5,762 bases of DNA from an uncultured Eubacteriales bacterium (GTDB lineage: Bacteria > Bacillota > Clostridia > Oscillospirales > UMGS1783), in the NCBI GenBank assembly GCA_900555065.1, contig USJY01000104.1, positions 1 through 5,762 of the forward strand, in the 5' to 3' direction. The stretch's first letter is position 1, and the number at the start of each line of letters is the position of its first letter. The position numbers and the translations under genes are program-made. This document shows positions 1 through 5,762 of the stretch, one piece after another. Under the pieces are notes generated by a model. The model had not been told where the DNA came from. It did not search any database and was given only the letters and a program-made list of their open reading frames with translations.

Positions 1-72
1 ATCCCGTCTCAGACCAAGCAGCCGGCCCTTGAAGACACGCTCCGACGCAAAAAGATTTTCAGTTAAATCCAT
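1..72 (-). CDS. NUDIX hydrolase, ADP-ribose pyrophosphatase-like (N-terminal fragment)
   Basis: Read on the minus strand, an ATG at 72-70 opens a frame that stays open to the window edge (24 codons), starting MDLTENLFASERVFKGRLLG and ending LRRD. An AGGAG at 87-83 lies 10 nt upstream of this ATG, which supports the start. The pattern 'MDLTE...SSE.(I/V)F.G(R/K)...LR.D' is how many Firmicutes ADP-ribose pyrophosphatases (NudF-type NUDIX hydrolases) begin. These enzymes hydrolyse ADP-ribose to AMP and ribose 5-phosphate in the cytoplasm, clearing a reactive by-product of NAD turnover. The NUDIX box itself (GX5EX7REUXEEXGU) would lie beyond the left edge, so the assignment rests only on resemblance of the N-terminus. 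The gene is transcribed divergently from the M14 peptidase, with 44 bp between the two start codons. Confidence 0.7.
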   Translation of the reverse strand, partial: MDLTENLFASERVFKGRLLGLRRD

Positions 73-82
73 AATTTCACTT

Positions 83-87
83 CTCCT
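83..87 (-). promoter_or_regulatory. Ribosome binding site of the NUDIX gene
   Basis: AGGAG on the minus strand, 10 nt before the ATG at 72. It is the main evidence that a real gene starts at 72 and runs off the left edge. Confidence 0.7.
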
Positions 88-103
88 GTCATAGAATGGA
101 CCG

Positions 104-109
104 AGGAGG
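104..109 (+). promoter_or_regulatory. Ribosome binding site that fixes the peptidase start
   Basis: A perfect AGGAGG lies 7 nt before the ATG at 117. It is downstream of the in-frame ATG at 96, so the upstream ATG cannot use it, and 117 is chosen as the start. Confidence 0.85.
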
Positions 110-116
110 GTTATAC

Positions 117-1016
117 ATGAACGATATACTGCAAAAACCCATGGACCATGCACGTATGACGGCGGTACTGCAGCAGCTGAAAAGCCCGCAGCTGCGCGTC
201 TCCCACATCGGGTCGAGCGCCAGGGGACGCGCGATCCCCGTCGTGACGCTCGGGAGCGGCGAACAGCCCGTCCTCTTCGTCGGCGGCGTACACGGTATGG
301 AATGGGTGACAAGCGCGGTTCTGATACAGTTTCTGGCCGATATAGGCGGCTGCCTGCGCTCCGCAAAGAGGTTCGCCGGATATTCCCTGCGCACTCTGAT
401 GACGCGGCGGCGGCTGCATATCGTCCCCATGCTCAACCCCGACGGGATCGAGCTTTCCATCCACGGCGTGCGCGCCGACGACCCGGACCTGCCGCGCCTG
501 CGCTTCTACAATGACGGCAGCGACGATTTCACCCGCTGGCAGAGCAACTACCACGGCGTTGACCTCAACCACAACTTTGACGCCGGCTTTCAGGATGGCA
601 AGGCTTTGGAGCCGCAAAACGGAATCTATGGACCCGGCCCGACCCGGTTCGGGGGCAAAGCGCCGTTTTCCGAGCCCGAAACCGCCGCGCTGCGCGATTA
701 TGTGCAAAAGCAGGATTTTTGCAACGTATACGCCTTCCACAGCCAGGGTGAAGAGATATACTGCGACTACAACGGCCGCATACCCGAACACGGGCTGGAA
801 ATGGCCCGGATTCTGGCCAAGGTATCCGGATATGCCGTCGAAAAGGTGGAGGGGCTCACCTCCTGCCGGGGATTTAAGGACTGGTTTATTGAAAAATATG
901 ACCGGCCCGGCTTTACCATTGAGATCGGCAGGGGAGCAAATCCGCTGCCGCTTGAACAGTTCCCTGAAATATACCGGAAGCTGCGGGAGCTCTTGATTCT
1001 GGCAGCCACTCTTTAA
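117..1016 (+). CDS. M14-family zinc metallopeptidase, probable gamma-D-glutamyl-diamino acid peptidase type
   Basis: A 299-residue protein, the right size for a bare M14 catalytic domain. Residues 54-67 hold the first zinc motif HxxE (H59, E62 in GGVHGMEW). 'GVDLNHNF' at 148-154 is the family's substrate-pocket motif. H208 in 'AFHSQGEE' is the likely third zinc ligand, and E269 in 'FTIEIG' is the likely catalytic glutamate. All expected metal and catalytic residues are therefore present in the usual order. There is no signal peptide or membrane segment, so it should act in the cytoplasm. The bacterial relatives it most resembles include gamma-D-glutamyl-meso-diaminopimelate peptidases (endopeptidase I/MpaA type), which trim murein peptides. 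Recycling of wall peptides is therefore the best guess, but a general carboxypeptidase cannot be excluded. One oddity is His152 where most M14 enzymes have Arg (LNRNF). It appears monocistronic, ending before the terminator at 1147-1182. Confidence 0.9.
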   Translation: MNDILQKPMDHARMTAVLQQLKSPQLRVSHIGSSARGRAIPVVTLGSGEQPVLFVGGVHGMEWVTSAVLIQFLADIGGCLRSAKRFAGYSLRTLMTRRRLHIVPMLNPDGIELSIHGVRADDPDLPRLRFYNDGSDDFTRWQSNYHGVDLNHNFDAGFQDGKALEPQNGIYGPGPTRFGGKAPFSEPETAALRDYVQKQDFCNVYAFHSQGEEIYCDYNGRIPEHGLEMARILAKVSGYAVEKVEGLTSCRGFKDWFIEKYDRPGFTIEIGRGANPLPLEQFPEIYRKLRELLILAATL

Positions 1017-1121
1017 TATTTCCAGAATTTAGACGCAGCATACATATTCTACATGACCCGGCTGCAAAAATCAAGCCGTAAAGCAAAGCGACATACCGGT
1101 TTAAGGGTTAGACCCACGGGC

Positions 1122-1138
1122 GCGGGAATTGTTCCCGC
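1122..1138. repeat. Perfect inverted repeat, 7-bp arms
   Basis: GCGGGAA (1122-1128) and TTCCCGC (1132-1138) are exact reverse complements around a 3-base loop. The repeat sits 8 bp left of the terminator stem, separated mainly by the A-run 1139-1143. On the plus strand it is followed by A's and on the minus strand by GC-rich DNA, so it does not look like a terminator by itself. It could be an extra RNA hairpin protecting the peptidase mRNA 3' end, or a protein-binding palindrome. Confidence 0.55.
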
Positions 1139-1176
1139 AAAAACAGGGCCGGGCCCGCAGATTTGCGGACCCGGCC
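1139..1176 (-). terminator. Same hairpin acting as minus-strand terminator for the YyaL-like gene
   Basis: Read on the minus strand, the hairpin 1176-1147 is followed by CTG and then five T's (complement of the A-run 1143-1139). A bidirectional terminator is common between convergent genes. The minus-strand gene ends at 1347, about 170 nt before the hairpin, and I see no other minus-strand terminator in between. The three bases between stem and T-run make it weaker than the plus-strand version. Confidence 0.55.
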
Positions 1177-1182
1177 TTTTTT
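1147..1182 (+). terminator. Rho-independent terminator after the M14 peptidase
   Basis: The arms at 1147-1159 and 1164-1176 pair over 13 positions with a single C/A mismatch (C1154 against A1169) around a GATT loop, and six T's (1177-1182) follow at once. This is a textbook intrinsic terminator, about 130 nt after the peptidase stop, with nothing else on the plus strand between them. Confidence 0.9.
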
Positions 1183-1346
1183 CCGCGCCGACGGAGCGGG
1201 AAGGCGCCTGCGGCGGAGCGGAAGGTCAAGGATATATGCTACGCTATTCGGACGAAAGGACGCGCCTTAGGCGGGAGCGGAGGGCTGCACATACATAGGC
1301 GAATACGGCGGCAGCGGACTTGCAGCGGGTTGCGCGGGCGGCAGGG

Positions 1347-3305
1347 TCAGACGCCTTCCAGCGTATTTGCGGGGGGAAGGCAGACGCGGCCGCGGCAGAC
1401 ATAATACGTTGTGCGCCCGTTGAGAAGCCTGTACTGCTGTGTGGGACGGTCGAGCACAGCCACGTCCGCGTACAGAGGAAGACCGGCCGTTACGGCGGCG
1501 CGGTCCGCATCGCAGGCGAGCACGACGGTAACGCGCGGCGGCGGGTTGCGGTCCACAAGCAGGGCGAGCAGGAACATGGCGTGACCGGACGGATAGGCCG
1601 ACGCGACTTCCGACAGCCAGTCGAGCTGCCGCCGCGCCGCCTCCTCCCAGCGCGCGTCTCCCGTGAGCTGCGAAAGGCGGACAAGGTTATAGGCCATAAC
1701 GGCGTTACCGCTCGGAAGCGCGCCGTCGTAGGTCTCTTTGGGACGCACGACGAGCCGTTCGCCATCCGTACCGTTCAGGTAGAAACCGCCGGACGGGTCG
1801 CCAAACCGTTCGAGAACCGCCTCGCACACGCGCTGCGCACGGACAAGGTCCGCTTCCCTCCCGTCCGCCGCATAGAGTTCGATGAGTCCGGCGGCGTAAA
1901 ACGCATAGTCGTCCAGATAACCGTCCCCACTGCGCACGCCGGCACGGAAACTGGCGTACAGACGGCCGTCCTGCGCCAGATTCGCCTCTATAAAGCCCTG
2001 CGCGCGGCGGGCGGCGGCAAGATACGTTTCCCGGCCCGTAGCGCGGCTCAGGTTGGCGAGCGCGGCGATCATAAGTCCGTTCCAGGCGGTCAGAATCTTG
2101 TCGTCCAAATGCAGCCGGGTGCGGGCGCGGCGGTATGCGCGCAGTCTGGGAAGGCAGGCGTCGAACGCGTTTGCGGACGGGTCGGCATGCAGCCGGTTGA
2201 GGATGTTTTTACCATTGAAGTTCCCCTGTTCGGTGACCCCGTAATAGGCGCAGAATTCTCTGCCCGTCCGTTCGCCAAGGACGGACAGCAGTTCGTCATA
2301 GGCGAACAGGTAGAATTTCCCCTCCTCTCCATCGCTGTCCGCGTCCTGCGCAGAGCAAAACGCACCGCCGGGGTCAGCCAGCTCCCACAGTACGTAGTCC
2401 GCGGTCTTTTCCGCCGTATCCACAAATAAAGGGTTCGCCGTCGCGGCCCAGGCCGCGGTGTAGGCGAGCGTCAGAAGCGCGTTGTCATAGAGCATTTTTT
2501 CAAAGTGCGGCACAAGAAATTTTCGGTCTGTAGAATAGCGCGAGAAGCCGTAGCCGACGTGGTCGAATATACCGCCCCGGCGCATCTGCTCCAGTGTGTG
2601 CGCCGCCATTTCCAGCGCTTTTGGCGTCTGCTCAAAGCGCGCCCAGGCAAGCAAAAACAGAAGGTTGTGCGCTGACGGGAACTTGGGCGCGGCGCCGAAC
2701 CCGCCGTACTGCGCGTCATACGTCTGTGCAAACTGCAAAAATGCCTCGCCGGGCAGGTCCGCGCCGGGGTCCGCACCGGACGCGGCGGGAGAAGCGGAGG
2801 CATCCTGGCCGCGCCGGAGCAGCGCCAGCGCCTGGTCCGCCGTGCGCAGCAGCGCCTCCCGGCCGTGCGCCCATCGGTCCGCAATGGTCCGGAGCAGGTC
2901 GGCGAAGCCCGGCATCCCGTAGCGGGCGCGCGGCGGGAAATAGGTGCCGGCGTAAAACGGGCGCTGGTCCGGCGTCATAAACACGCTCATAGGCCAGCCG
3001 CCGCTGCCGGTGAACGCCTGGCAGAAGGACATGTACACGCTGTCGACGTCCGGACGTTCCTCCCTGTCCACCTTGACGCTGATATAATGTTCATTGAGAA
3101 TCGCAGCGATCTCCTCGTCTGAAAAGCTCTCGCGCGCCATGACATGACACCAGTGGCAGGAACTGTAGCCGACGCTCAGAAATACCGGCTTGTCCTCTTT
3201 TGCAGCGCGTTCAAACGCCTCCGCGCACCAGGGATACCAATCCACCGGATTGTCCGCATGCTGCAGAAGGTAGGGACTTGCCGCGTCCTTCAGACGGTTG
3301 CGCAT
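1347..3305 (-). CDS. yyaL: YyaL/SPATA20-type thioredoxin-domain protein (DUF255)
   Basis: The protein has 652 residues, close to the family's usual 650-700. The start ATG at 3305 has GAGGTG 5 nt upstream. Residues 1 to about 165 form the thioredoxin-like domain: the family opening '[17 protein letters not shown]', the redox motif C50-H-W-C53, and '[11 protein letters not shown]' with the probable cis-proline P105. From about 190 to the end is a helical six-hairpin (glycosidase-fold-like) domain with the family motifs GGFG.APKFP (201-210), [15 protein letters not shown] (244-258), [10 protein letters not shown] (267-276), DADSDGEEG (321-329), [12 protein letters not shown] (401-412) and LPSGNAV (530-536). 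A second cysteine pair, C637 and C642, lies near the C-terminus. A linker at about 168-186 is rich in Ala, Pro and Gly. No signal peptide is seen, so it is probably cytoplasmic. The family is widespread from bacteria to mammals, but its reaction is not established; a redox or chaperone role is only suggested by CHWC. It stands alone between two terminators, so it is probably monocistronic. Confidence 0.95.
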   Translation of the reverse strand: MRNRLKDAASPYLLQHADNPVDWYPWCAEAFERAAKEDKPVFLSVGYSSCHWCHVMARESFSDEEIAAILNEHYISVKVDREERPDVDSVYMSFCQAFTGSGGWPMSVFMTPDQRPFYAGTYFPPRARYGMPGFADLLRTIADRWAHGREALLRTADQALALLRRGQDASASPAASGADPGADLPGEAFLQFAQTYDAQYGGFGAAPKFPSAHNLLFLLAWARFEQTPKALEMAAHTLEQMRRGGIFDHVGYGFSRYSTDRKFLVPHFEKMLYDNALLTLAYTAAWAATANPLFVDTAEKTADYVLWELADPGGAFCSAQDADSDGEEGKFYLFAYDELLSVLGERTGREFCAYYGVTEQGNFNGKNILNRLHADPSANAFDACLPRLRAYRRARTRLHLDDKILTAWNGLMIAALANLSRATGRETYLAAARRAQGFIEANLAQDGRLYASFRAGVRSGDGYLDDYAFYAAGLIELYAADGREADLVRAQRVCEAVLERFGDPSGGFYLNGTDGERLVVRPKETYDGALPSGNAVMAYNLVRLSQLTGDARWEEAARRQLDWLSEVASAYPSGHAMFLLALLVDRNPPPRVTVVLACDADRAAVTAGLPLYADVAVLDRPTQQYRLLNGRTTYYVCRGRVCLPPANTLEGV

Positions 3306-3310
3306 TTTAT

Positions 3311-3316
3311 CACCTC
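3311..3316 (-). promoter_or_regulatory. Ribosome binding site of the YyaL-like gene
   Basis: GAGGTG on the minus strand, 5 nt before the ATG at 3305. It supports that ATG, which also matches where family members begin. The AT-rich stretch just upstream (about 3320-3340) could hold a -10 element, but no convincing -35 partner is visible. Confidence 0.7.
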
Positions 3317-3438
3317 ATCCGTATTATTTGCTATTAGTATGCGCCGTGCGCGCGCCGCCATCCGCACAAATGCGGGGACAGCGGCCGGAAACCCTGGATA
3401 CGCCATGTTTTCCAGCTTCGGGACGGACGGTTCTGCGC

Positions 3439-3454
3439 GTTTTCTTCGGAAAAC
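3439..3454. repeat. Small hairpin with 6-bp arms next to the ABC terminator
   Basis: GTTTTC (3439-3444) and GAAAAC (3449-3454) are perfect reverse complements. The loop is TTCG on the plus strand, a stable tetraloop, and CGAA on the minus strand. The right arm coincides with the T-run of the minus-strand terminator, so on the minus strand this hairpin would form directly after the terminator stem. Confidence 0.5.
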
Positions 3455-3482
3455 AGAGAGGGACGGCTGCGCGTCGTCCCTC
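3450..3482 (-). terminator. Probable rho-independent terminator of the ABC transporter operon
   Basis: On the minus strand, GAGGGACG (3482-3475) pairs perfectly with CGTCCCTC (3465-3458) across a 9-base loop. It is followed by TCTG and then four T's (3453-3450). It starts about 65 nt after the stop of the second ABC gene. The T-run is short and offset by four bases, so efficiency may be moderate. On the plus strand no T-run follows the stem, so it is one-directional. Confidence 0.7.
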
Positions 3483-3547
3483 CCCCAAAATTCGCATCCC
3501 GCCGCCCTTTTGCCCGCGGCGCTTTGTTCGTACAACCGGGCGACGGC

Positions 3548-5281
3548 TTACGACAGGGTCCAGTTCCGGCTGTCAGTCTGCAGGCGCACCATGTGCGCAT
3601 AGACGCCGTCCGCACGCATAAGCGCGTCGGGTGAACCCTGTTCTGCGACGACGCCGCCGTCCAGAACCACGATTTTGTCCGCGCCCGACACTGTGCGCAT
3701 ACGGTGGGCGATCAGCAGGACTGTCTTATCCTGAATGAGCCGGGATAGCGCCGTTTGGATCAGCGTCTCGTTCTCCACGTCGAGCGAAGCGGTTGCCTCG
3801 TCCAGCAGGAGAATCGGTGCGTTTTTCAAAAAAGCGCGGGCGATGGATATGCGCTGCCGCTCGCCGCCGGACAACGCGCAGCCGTTTTCCCCGATACGGC
3901 TGTTCCACTTGTCCGGCAGTTTTTCGGCGAATTCGTCGCAGTTGGCAAGTTTGGCCGCGGCAAGGACTTCCGCGTCCGTCGCGTCCTTCCTGCCGATGCG
4001 GATATTTTCCAGTATACTGTTGTCAAACAGCGTAACTTCCTGAAAGACAATGGAATAGAGCGACAGCAGCGTTTCCGGATCCACGGCGGAAATATCCATA
4101 CCGCCCACGGTAATCCGTCCCTTCTGCACGTCCCAAAAGCGCGCGGCGAGACGGGACGCAGTGGTTTTCCCCCCGCCCGACGGACCGACCAGGGCGGTCA
4201 CCTCCCCCTGCCTTGCCGTAAAGGAAACGTCGCGCAGCACCGTTTCGCCGGTATTGTAGGCAAACCCCACATGATCGAATTCAATATCGCAGCCGTCGTT
4301 GCTCAGTTCGCTTACGCCGCTCTGTACAGGATGGTCTAAAATCTCGTTCATGCGCGCGATATTGGTACGGGTGCTGATGACAGCCGCCAGATTCTGCAGC
4401 GCGCCCTGCAGCGGGTCGTAAAGTCGCGAAACCACCAGCAGGAACATGAAAAACGTCAGAACGTCCAGCCCGCCACCGACAAGCAGGACGGCGCCAGCGA
4501 GCGCAACCGTCGCGATTCCCAGCTTTAGGATAAGCGAGGCGGAAACCACAAAAGCCGCAAGGCCGAATTCATTGATGACGGCGCGGCGCTCCACGGCCCG
4601 TATCTTCACCTCCAGACCCTGGAGATACGCCGATTCTGCATTGTTTGCCTTGAGGTCCCGGACGGTCTCAATGCACTCCTGGATGCCATCCGCACAGGCC
4701 ATTTTTGCATCCATTGCCTTTTGATTGAGCCGCTGCTGCACCCGCGCGGAGAACCCGACGATGGCAAAGGACACCGGCAAAACCCACAGCGCCGCGAGCG
4801 CCATGCGCCAGTCAATGAAAAAGAGGCTGATGGAGATCAGCAGTGTGGAAATAATCGAGCCGAACAGCTCCGGTATAAAATGCGAAAAACTCTGTTCCAG
4901 AAACGTGCAGTCCGCCATGATGGTGCTGGTCAGGTCCGCAAGGTCTTTTTTCCCGAAAAAAGAGAGCGGTATTTTGCGCAGTTTTTCCGCAAGCGTAATT
5001 CTGCGGACACCGCTTTCCGTATAAGTTGCGAAATAGGTGGCGTTATACTGGAACCAAGTGGACAGCAGAATAAGGCCCACGCAGACGACGCAACCGGCGA
5101 TATAGAACGCTGTTCGGGCGCCGCTTACGCCGCCGCCGAGCAGATCGCGCACGAGCATGTACAGCAGGCCGGCCGGGATCATGAACGTGATATTCTGAAA
5201 CACGCAGGCGGCACAGCCCTTGATCAAATCCATGGCGCCCTGCCGGGAGAGGGCGTATTTCTTTTGCAGACGCGCTATCAT
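3548..5281 (-). CDS. ABC half-transporter, fused permease and ATPase (second subunit of a heterodimer)
   Basis: A 577-residue half-transporter of type IV (exporter) fold. Residues 1 to about 310 are the membrane domain, with hydrophobic segments at about 22-44, 57-79, 129-146, 150-169, 241-271 and 272-288. From about 330 on is the ATPase: Walker A GPSGGGKTT (366-374), Q-loop Q414, signature LSGGERQR (470-477), Walker B ILLLDE (490-495) with catalytic E495, D-loop SLD (499-501) and H-loop H526. Every catalytic element is intact. The start is taken as the ATG at 5281, which overlaps the upstream TGA as ATGA and lies 10 nt after AGGAGG. A TTG at 5290 in the same frame is only 1 nt from that site and is unlikely. 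It should pair with the product of the overlapping upstream gene and move a substrate across the inner membrane using ATP. The substrate (drug, lipid, peptide or siderophore) cannot be read from the sequence. Confidence 0.93.
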   Translation of the reverse strand: MIARLQKKYALSRQGAMDLIKGCAACVFQNITFMIPAGLLYMLVRDLLGGGVSGARTAFYIAGCVVCVGLILLSTWFQYNATYFATYTESGVRRITLAEKLRKIPLSFFGKKDLADLTSTIMADCTFLEQSFSHFIPELFGSIISTLLISISLFFIDWRMALAALWVLPVSFAIVGFSARVQQRLNQKAMDAKMACADGIQECIETVRDLKANNAESAYLQGLEVKIRAVERRAVINEFGLAAFVVSASLILKLGIATVALAGAVLLVGGGLDVLTFFMFLLVVSRLYDPLQGALQNLAAVISTRTNIARMNEILDHPVQSGVSELSNDGCDIEFDHVGFAYNTGETVLRDVSFTARQGEVTALVGPSGGGKTTASRLAARFWDVQKGRITVGGMDISAVDPETLLSLYSIVFQEVTLFDNSILENIRIGRKDATDAEVLAAAKLANCDEFAEKLPDKWNSRIGENGCALSGGERQRISIARAFLKNAPILLLDEATASLDVENETLIQTALSRLIQDKTVLLIAHRMRTVSGADKIVVLDGGVVAEQGSPDALMRADGVYAHMVRLQTDSRNWTLS

Positions 5282-5762
5282 TGTACGCAAGCCTCCTTTT
5301 CAATTTTCCACTGCACGGAAGTCTGGTAATCCGCCCACATTTCGCTGAATATTCCACCCCGGTCAATCAGGGCCCGGCTGGTGCCGCTTTCCGCAATTTC
5401 GCCGTCTTTCAGGACATAGATGCAGTCGGCGTTTACCACGGTGAAAAGGCGATGCGCGATCATGATGACCGTCTTCCCCTGCGCCAGTCTGGAAAAGGCC
5501 TGCTGCACACGGTACTCGTTATCCGGATCGGCGAACGCCGACGCCTCGTCCAAAATGACGATCGGTGTGTTTTTCAGCATGACGCGGGCAATGGCGATGC
5601 GCTGCTGTTCACCGCCGGAAAGGTACACGCCGTTTGCGCCGATTACCGTGTCGGCGCCCTGCGGCATTTTTTCGATAATGTCCATGCACTGCGCGTTTTC
5701 CAGCGCTTTCAGAACTTCTTCACGCGTGGCGTCCGGCCGCCCCATGCGCACATTCTCCAGAA
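5278..5762 (-). CDS. ABC half-transporter, C-terminal ATPase part (first subunit, cut by window edge)
   Basis: The minus-strand frame enters from the right edge without a start and ends at TGA 5280-5278, leaving 160 visible residues of a protein that would normally have about 580-600. Counting from the first complete codon (LENVRMG), the visible part has the signature LSGGEQQR (47-54), Walker B IVILDE (67-72) with catalytic E72, and H-loop H103. Walker A, the Q-loop glutamine and the membrane domain lie outside the window. The D-loop region reads SAFADPDNE (74-82) rather than the common SALD form seen in its partner. As far as I recall, FADP-type D-loops occur in some half-transporters of siderophore-linked IrtAB/YbtPQ-like pairs; this is memory, not a search result. 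The gene is first in transcription order and translationally coupled to the next half-transporter by a 4-base overlap. Confidence 0.92.
   Translation of the reverse strand, partial: LENVRMGRPDATREEVLKALENAQCMDIIEKMPQGADTVIGANGVYLSGGEQQRIAIARVMLKNTPIVILDEASAFADPDNEYRVQQAFSRLAQGKTVIMIAHRLFTVVNADCIYVLKDGEIAESGTSRALIDRGGIFSEMWADYQTSVQWKIEKEACVQ
5292..5297 (-). promoter_or_regulatory. Ribosome binding site inside the upstream ABC gene
   Basis: AGGAGG on the minus strand falls within the last codons of the first ABC gene (Lys-Glu-Ala) and 10 nt before the ATG at 5281. It decides between ATG 5281 and the in-frame TTG 5290. Together with the ATGA overlap it indicates coupled, near-equal synthesis of the two subunits. 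Confidence 0.8.

Larger units (their letters stand above)
1017..1346. other. Non-coding region between convergent genes
   Basis: This 330 bp stretch lies between the stop of the peptidase and the stop of the convergent YyaL-like gene. It holds a perfect 7-bp inverted repeat (1122-1138) and a strong intrinsic terminator (1147-1182), described separately. Right of the terminator are three degenerate copies of a word like CGGAGCGGRAGG (1192-1204, 1214-1225, 1273-1284) and a small palindrome CGCCTTAGGCG (1263-1273). The short open frames here have no good ribosome binding site and no recognisable protein character, and I see no tRNA-like fold. Confidence 0.6.

Noticed and set aside
70..75. CATAAT as a possible -10 element for the peptidase
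   Set aside because: It matches five of six consensus bases, but no acceptable -35 lies 16-18 bp upstream, and it overlaps the start codon of the opposite gene. It is possible but not supported well enough to annotate.
96..116. Upstream in-frame ATG at 96 as start of the peptidase
   Set aside because: The AGGAGG at 104-109 lies downstream of it and is ideally spaced for the ATG at 117, and the seven extra residues resemble nothing in the family.
111..791. Minus-strand open frame (226 codons) opposite the M14 peptidase
   Set aside because: It is fully antisense to a gene with intact catalytic motifs and a strong ribosome binding site, and it shows no recognisable protein features.
1320..2429. 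Long plus-strand open frame (369 codons) opposite the YyaL-like gene
   Set aside because: It lies antisense to a clearly conserved protein, has no ribosome binding site, and reads as Arg/Ala/Gly/Val-rich sequence with no domain. Long antisense frames are expected in GC-rich DNA.
3306..3547. Small open frames in the gap between the YyaL-like gene and the ABC operon, as possible small proteins
   Set aside because: They run through the terminator hairpins, have no credible ribosome binding site, and have Arg/Ala-rich compositions typical of random GC-rich DNA.
3755..4339. Plus-strand open frame (194 codons) opposite the ABC ATPase domain
   Set aside because: It is a shadow of a gene with all ABC motifs intact. 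The similar plus-strand frame at 4721-5329 is rejected for the same reason.
5279..5290. TTG at 5290 as start of the second ABC gene
   Set aside because: It is only 1 nt from the AGGAGG. The ATG at 5281 has a workable spacing of 10 nt and forms the typical ATGA overlap.
5749..5751. GTG at 5751 as a start for the rightmost ABC frame
   Set aside because: The frame continues upstream through LEN to the window edge, as in other ABC ATPases (the ILEN(I/V)R segment), so the gene is truncated by the window rather than short.
1..5762. CRISPR array, insertion sequence, prophage, tRNA or riboswitch
   Set aside because: No regularly spaced repeats, transposase or integrase motifs, terminal inverted repeats, tRNA-like folds or recognisable riboswitch cores were seen on either strand.

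Overview
This window looks like ordinary chromosomal DNA from a GC-rich member of the Firmicutes, most likely a clostridial or Oscillospiraceae-type anaerobe. The reasons are strong AGGAGG-type ribosome binding sites in front of the genes, compact gene spacing, intrinsic hairpin/T-tract terminators, and a gene set typical of such genomes. GC content looks to be around 60% by eye. The taxonomic guess is an inference from style and protein flavour, not a search result.

Layout. Bases 1-72 (minus) hold the first 24 codons of a gene whose N-terminus resembles NUDIX ADP-ribose pyrophosphatases. Facing away from it across only 44 bp is a complete M14-family zinc metallopeptidase (117-1016, plus), probably a cytoplasmic peptidase acting on cell-wall-derived peptides. 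A 330 bp non-coding stretch (1017-1346) follows, with a small perfect inverted repeat and a strong intrinsic terminator that may work in both directions. It separates the peptidase from the convergent gene at 1347-3305 (minus), a complete YyaL/SPATA20-type protein with an N-terminal thioredoxin-like domain carrying CHWC and a long C-terminal six-hairpin-type domain. A 242 bp gap (3306-3547) carries a minus-strand terminator for the next operon. Bases 3548-5762 (minus) hold two translationally coupled ABC half-transporters: the 3' end of the first (5278-5762, cut by the window edge) and the complete second (3548-5281), overlapping by the 4-base ATGA.

How the genes work together. The two ABC proteins almost certainly form a heterodimeric exporter-fold transporter; the substrate cannot be read from the sequence. 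The other three genes look like independent housekeeping units: nucleotide-sugar clean-up, peptide hydrolysis, and a conserved thioredoxin-fold protein of unclear role. Nothing here supports a mobile element, CRISPR array, phage remnant or unrecognised multi-gene system. The points most worth a second look are the peptidase's His in place of the usual substrate-binding Arg, the different D-loops of the two ABC ATPases, and the structured intergenic regions.
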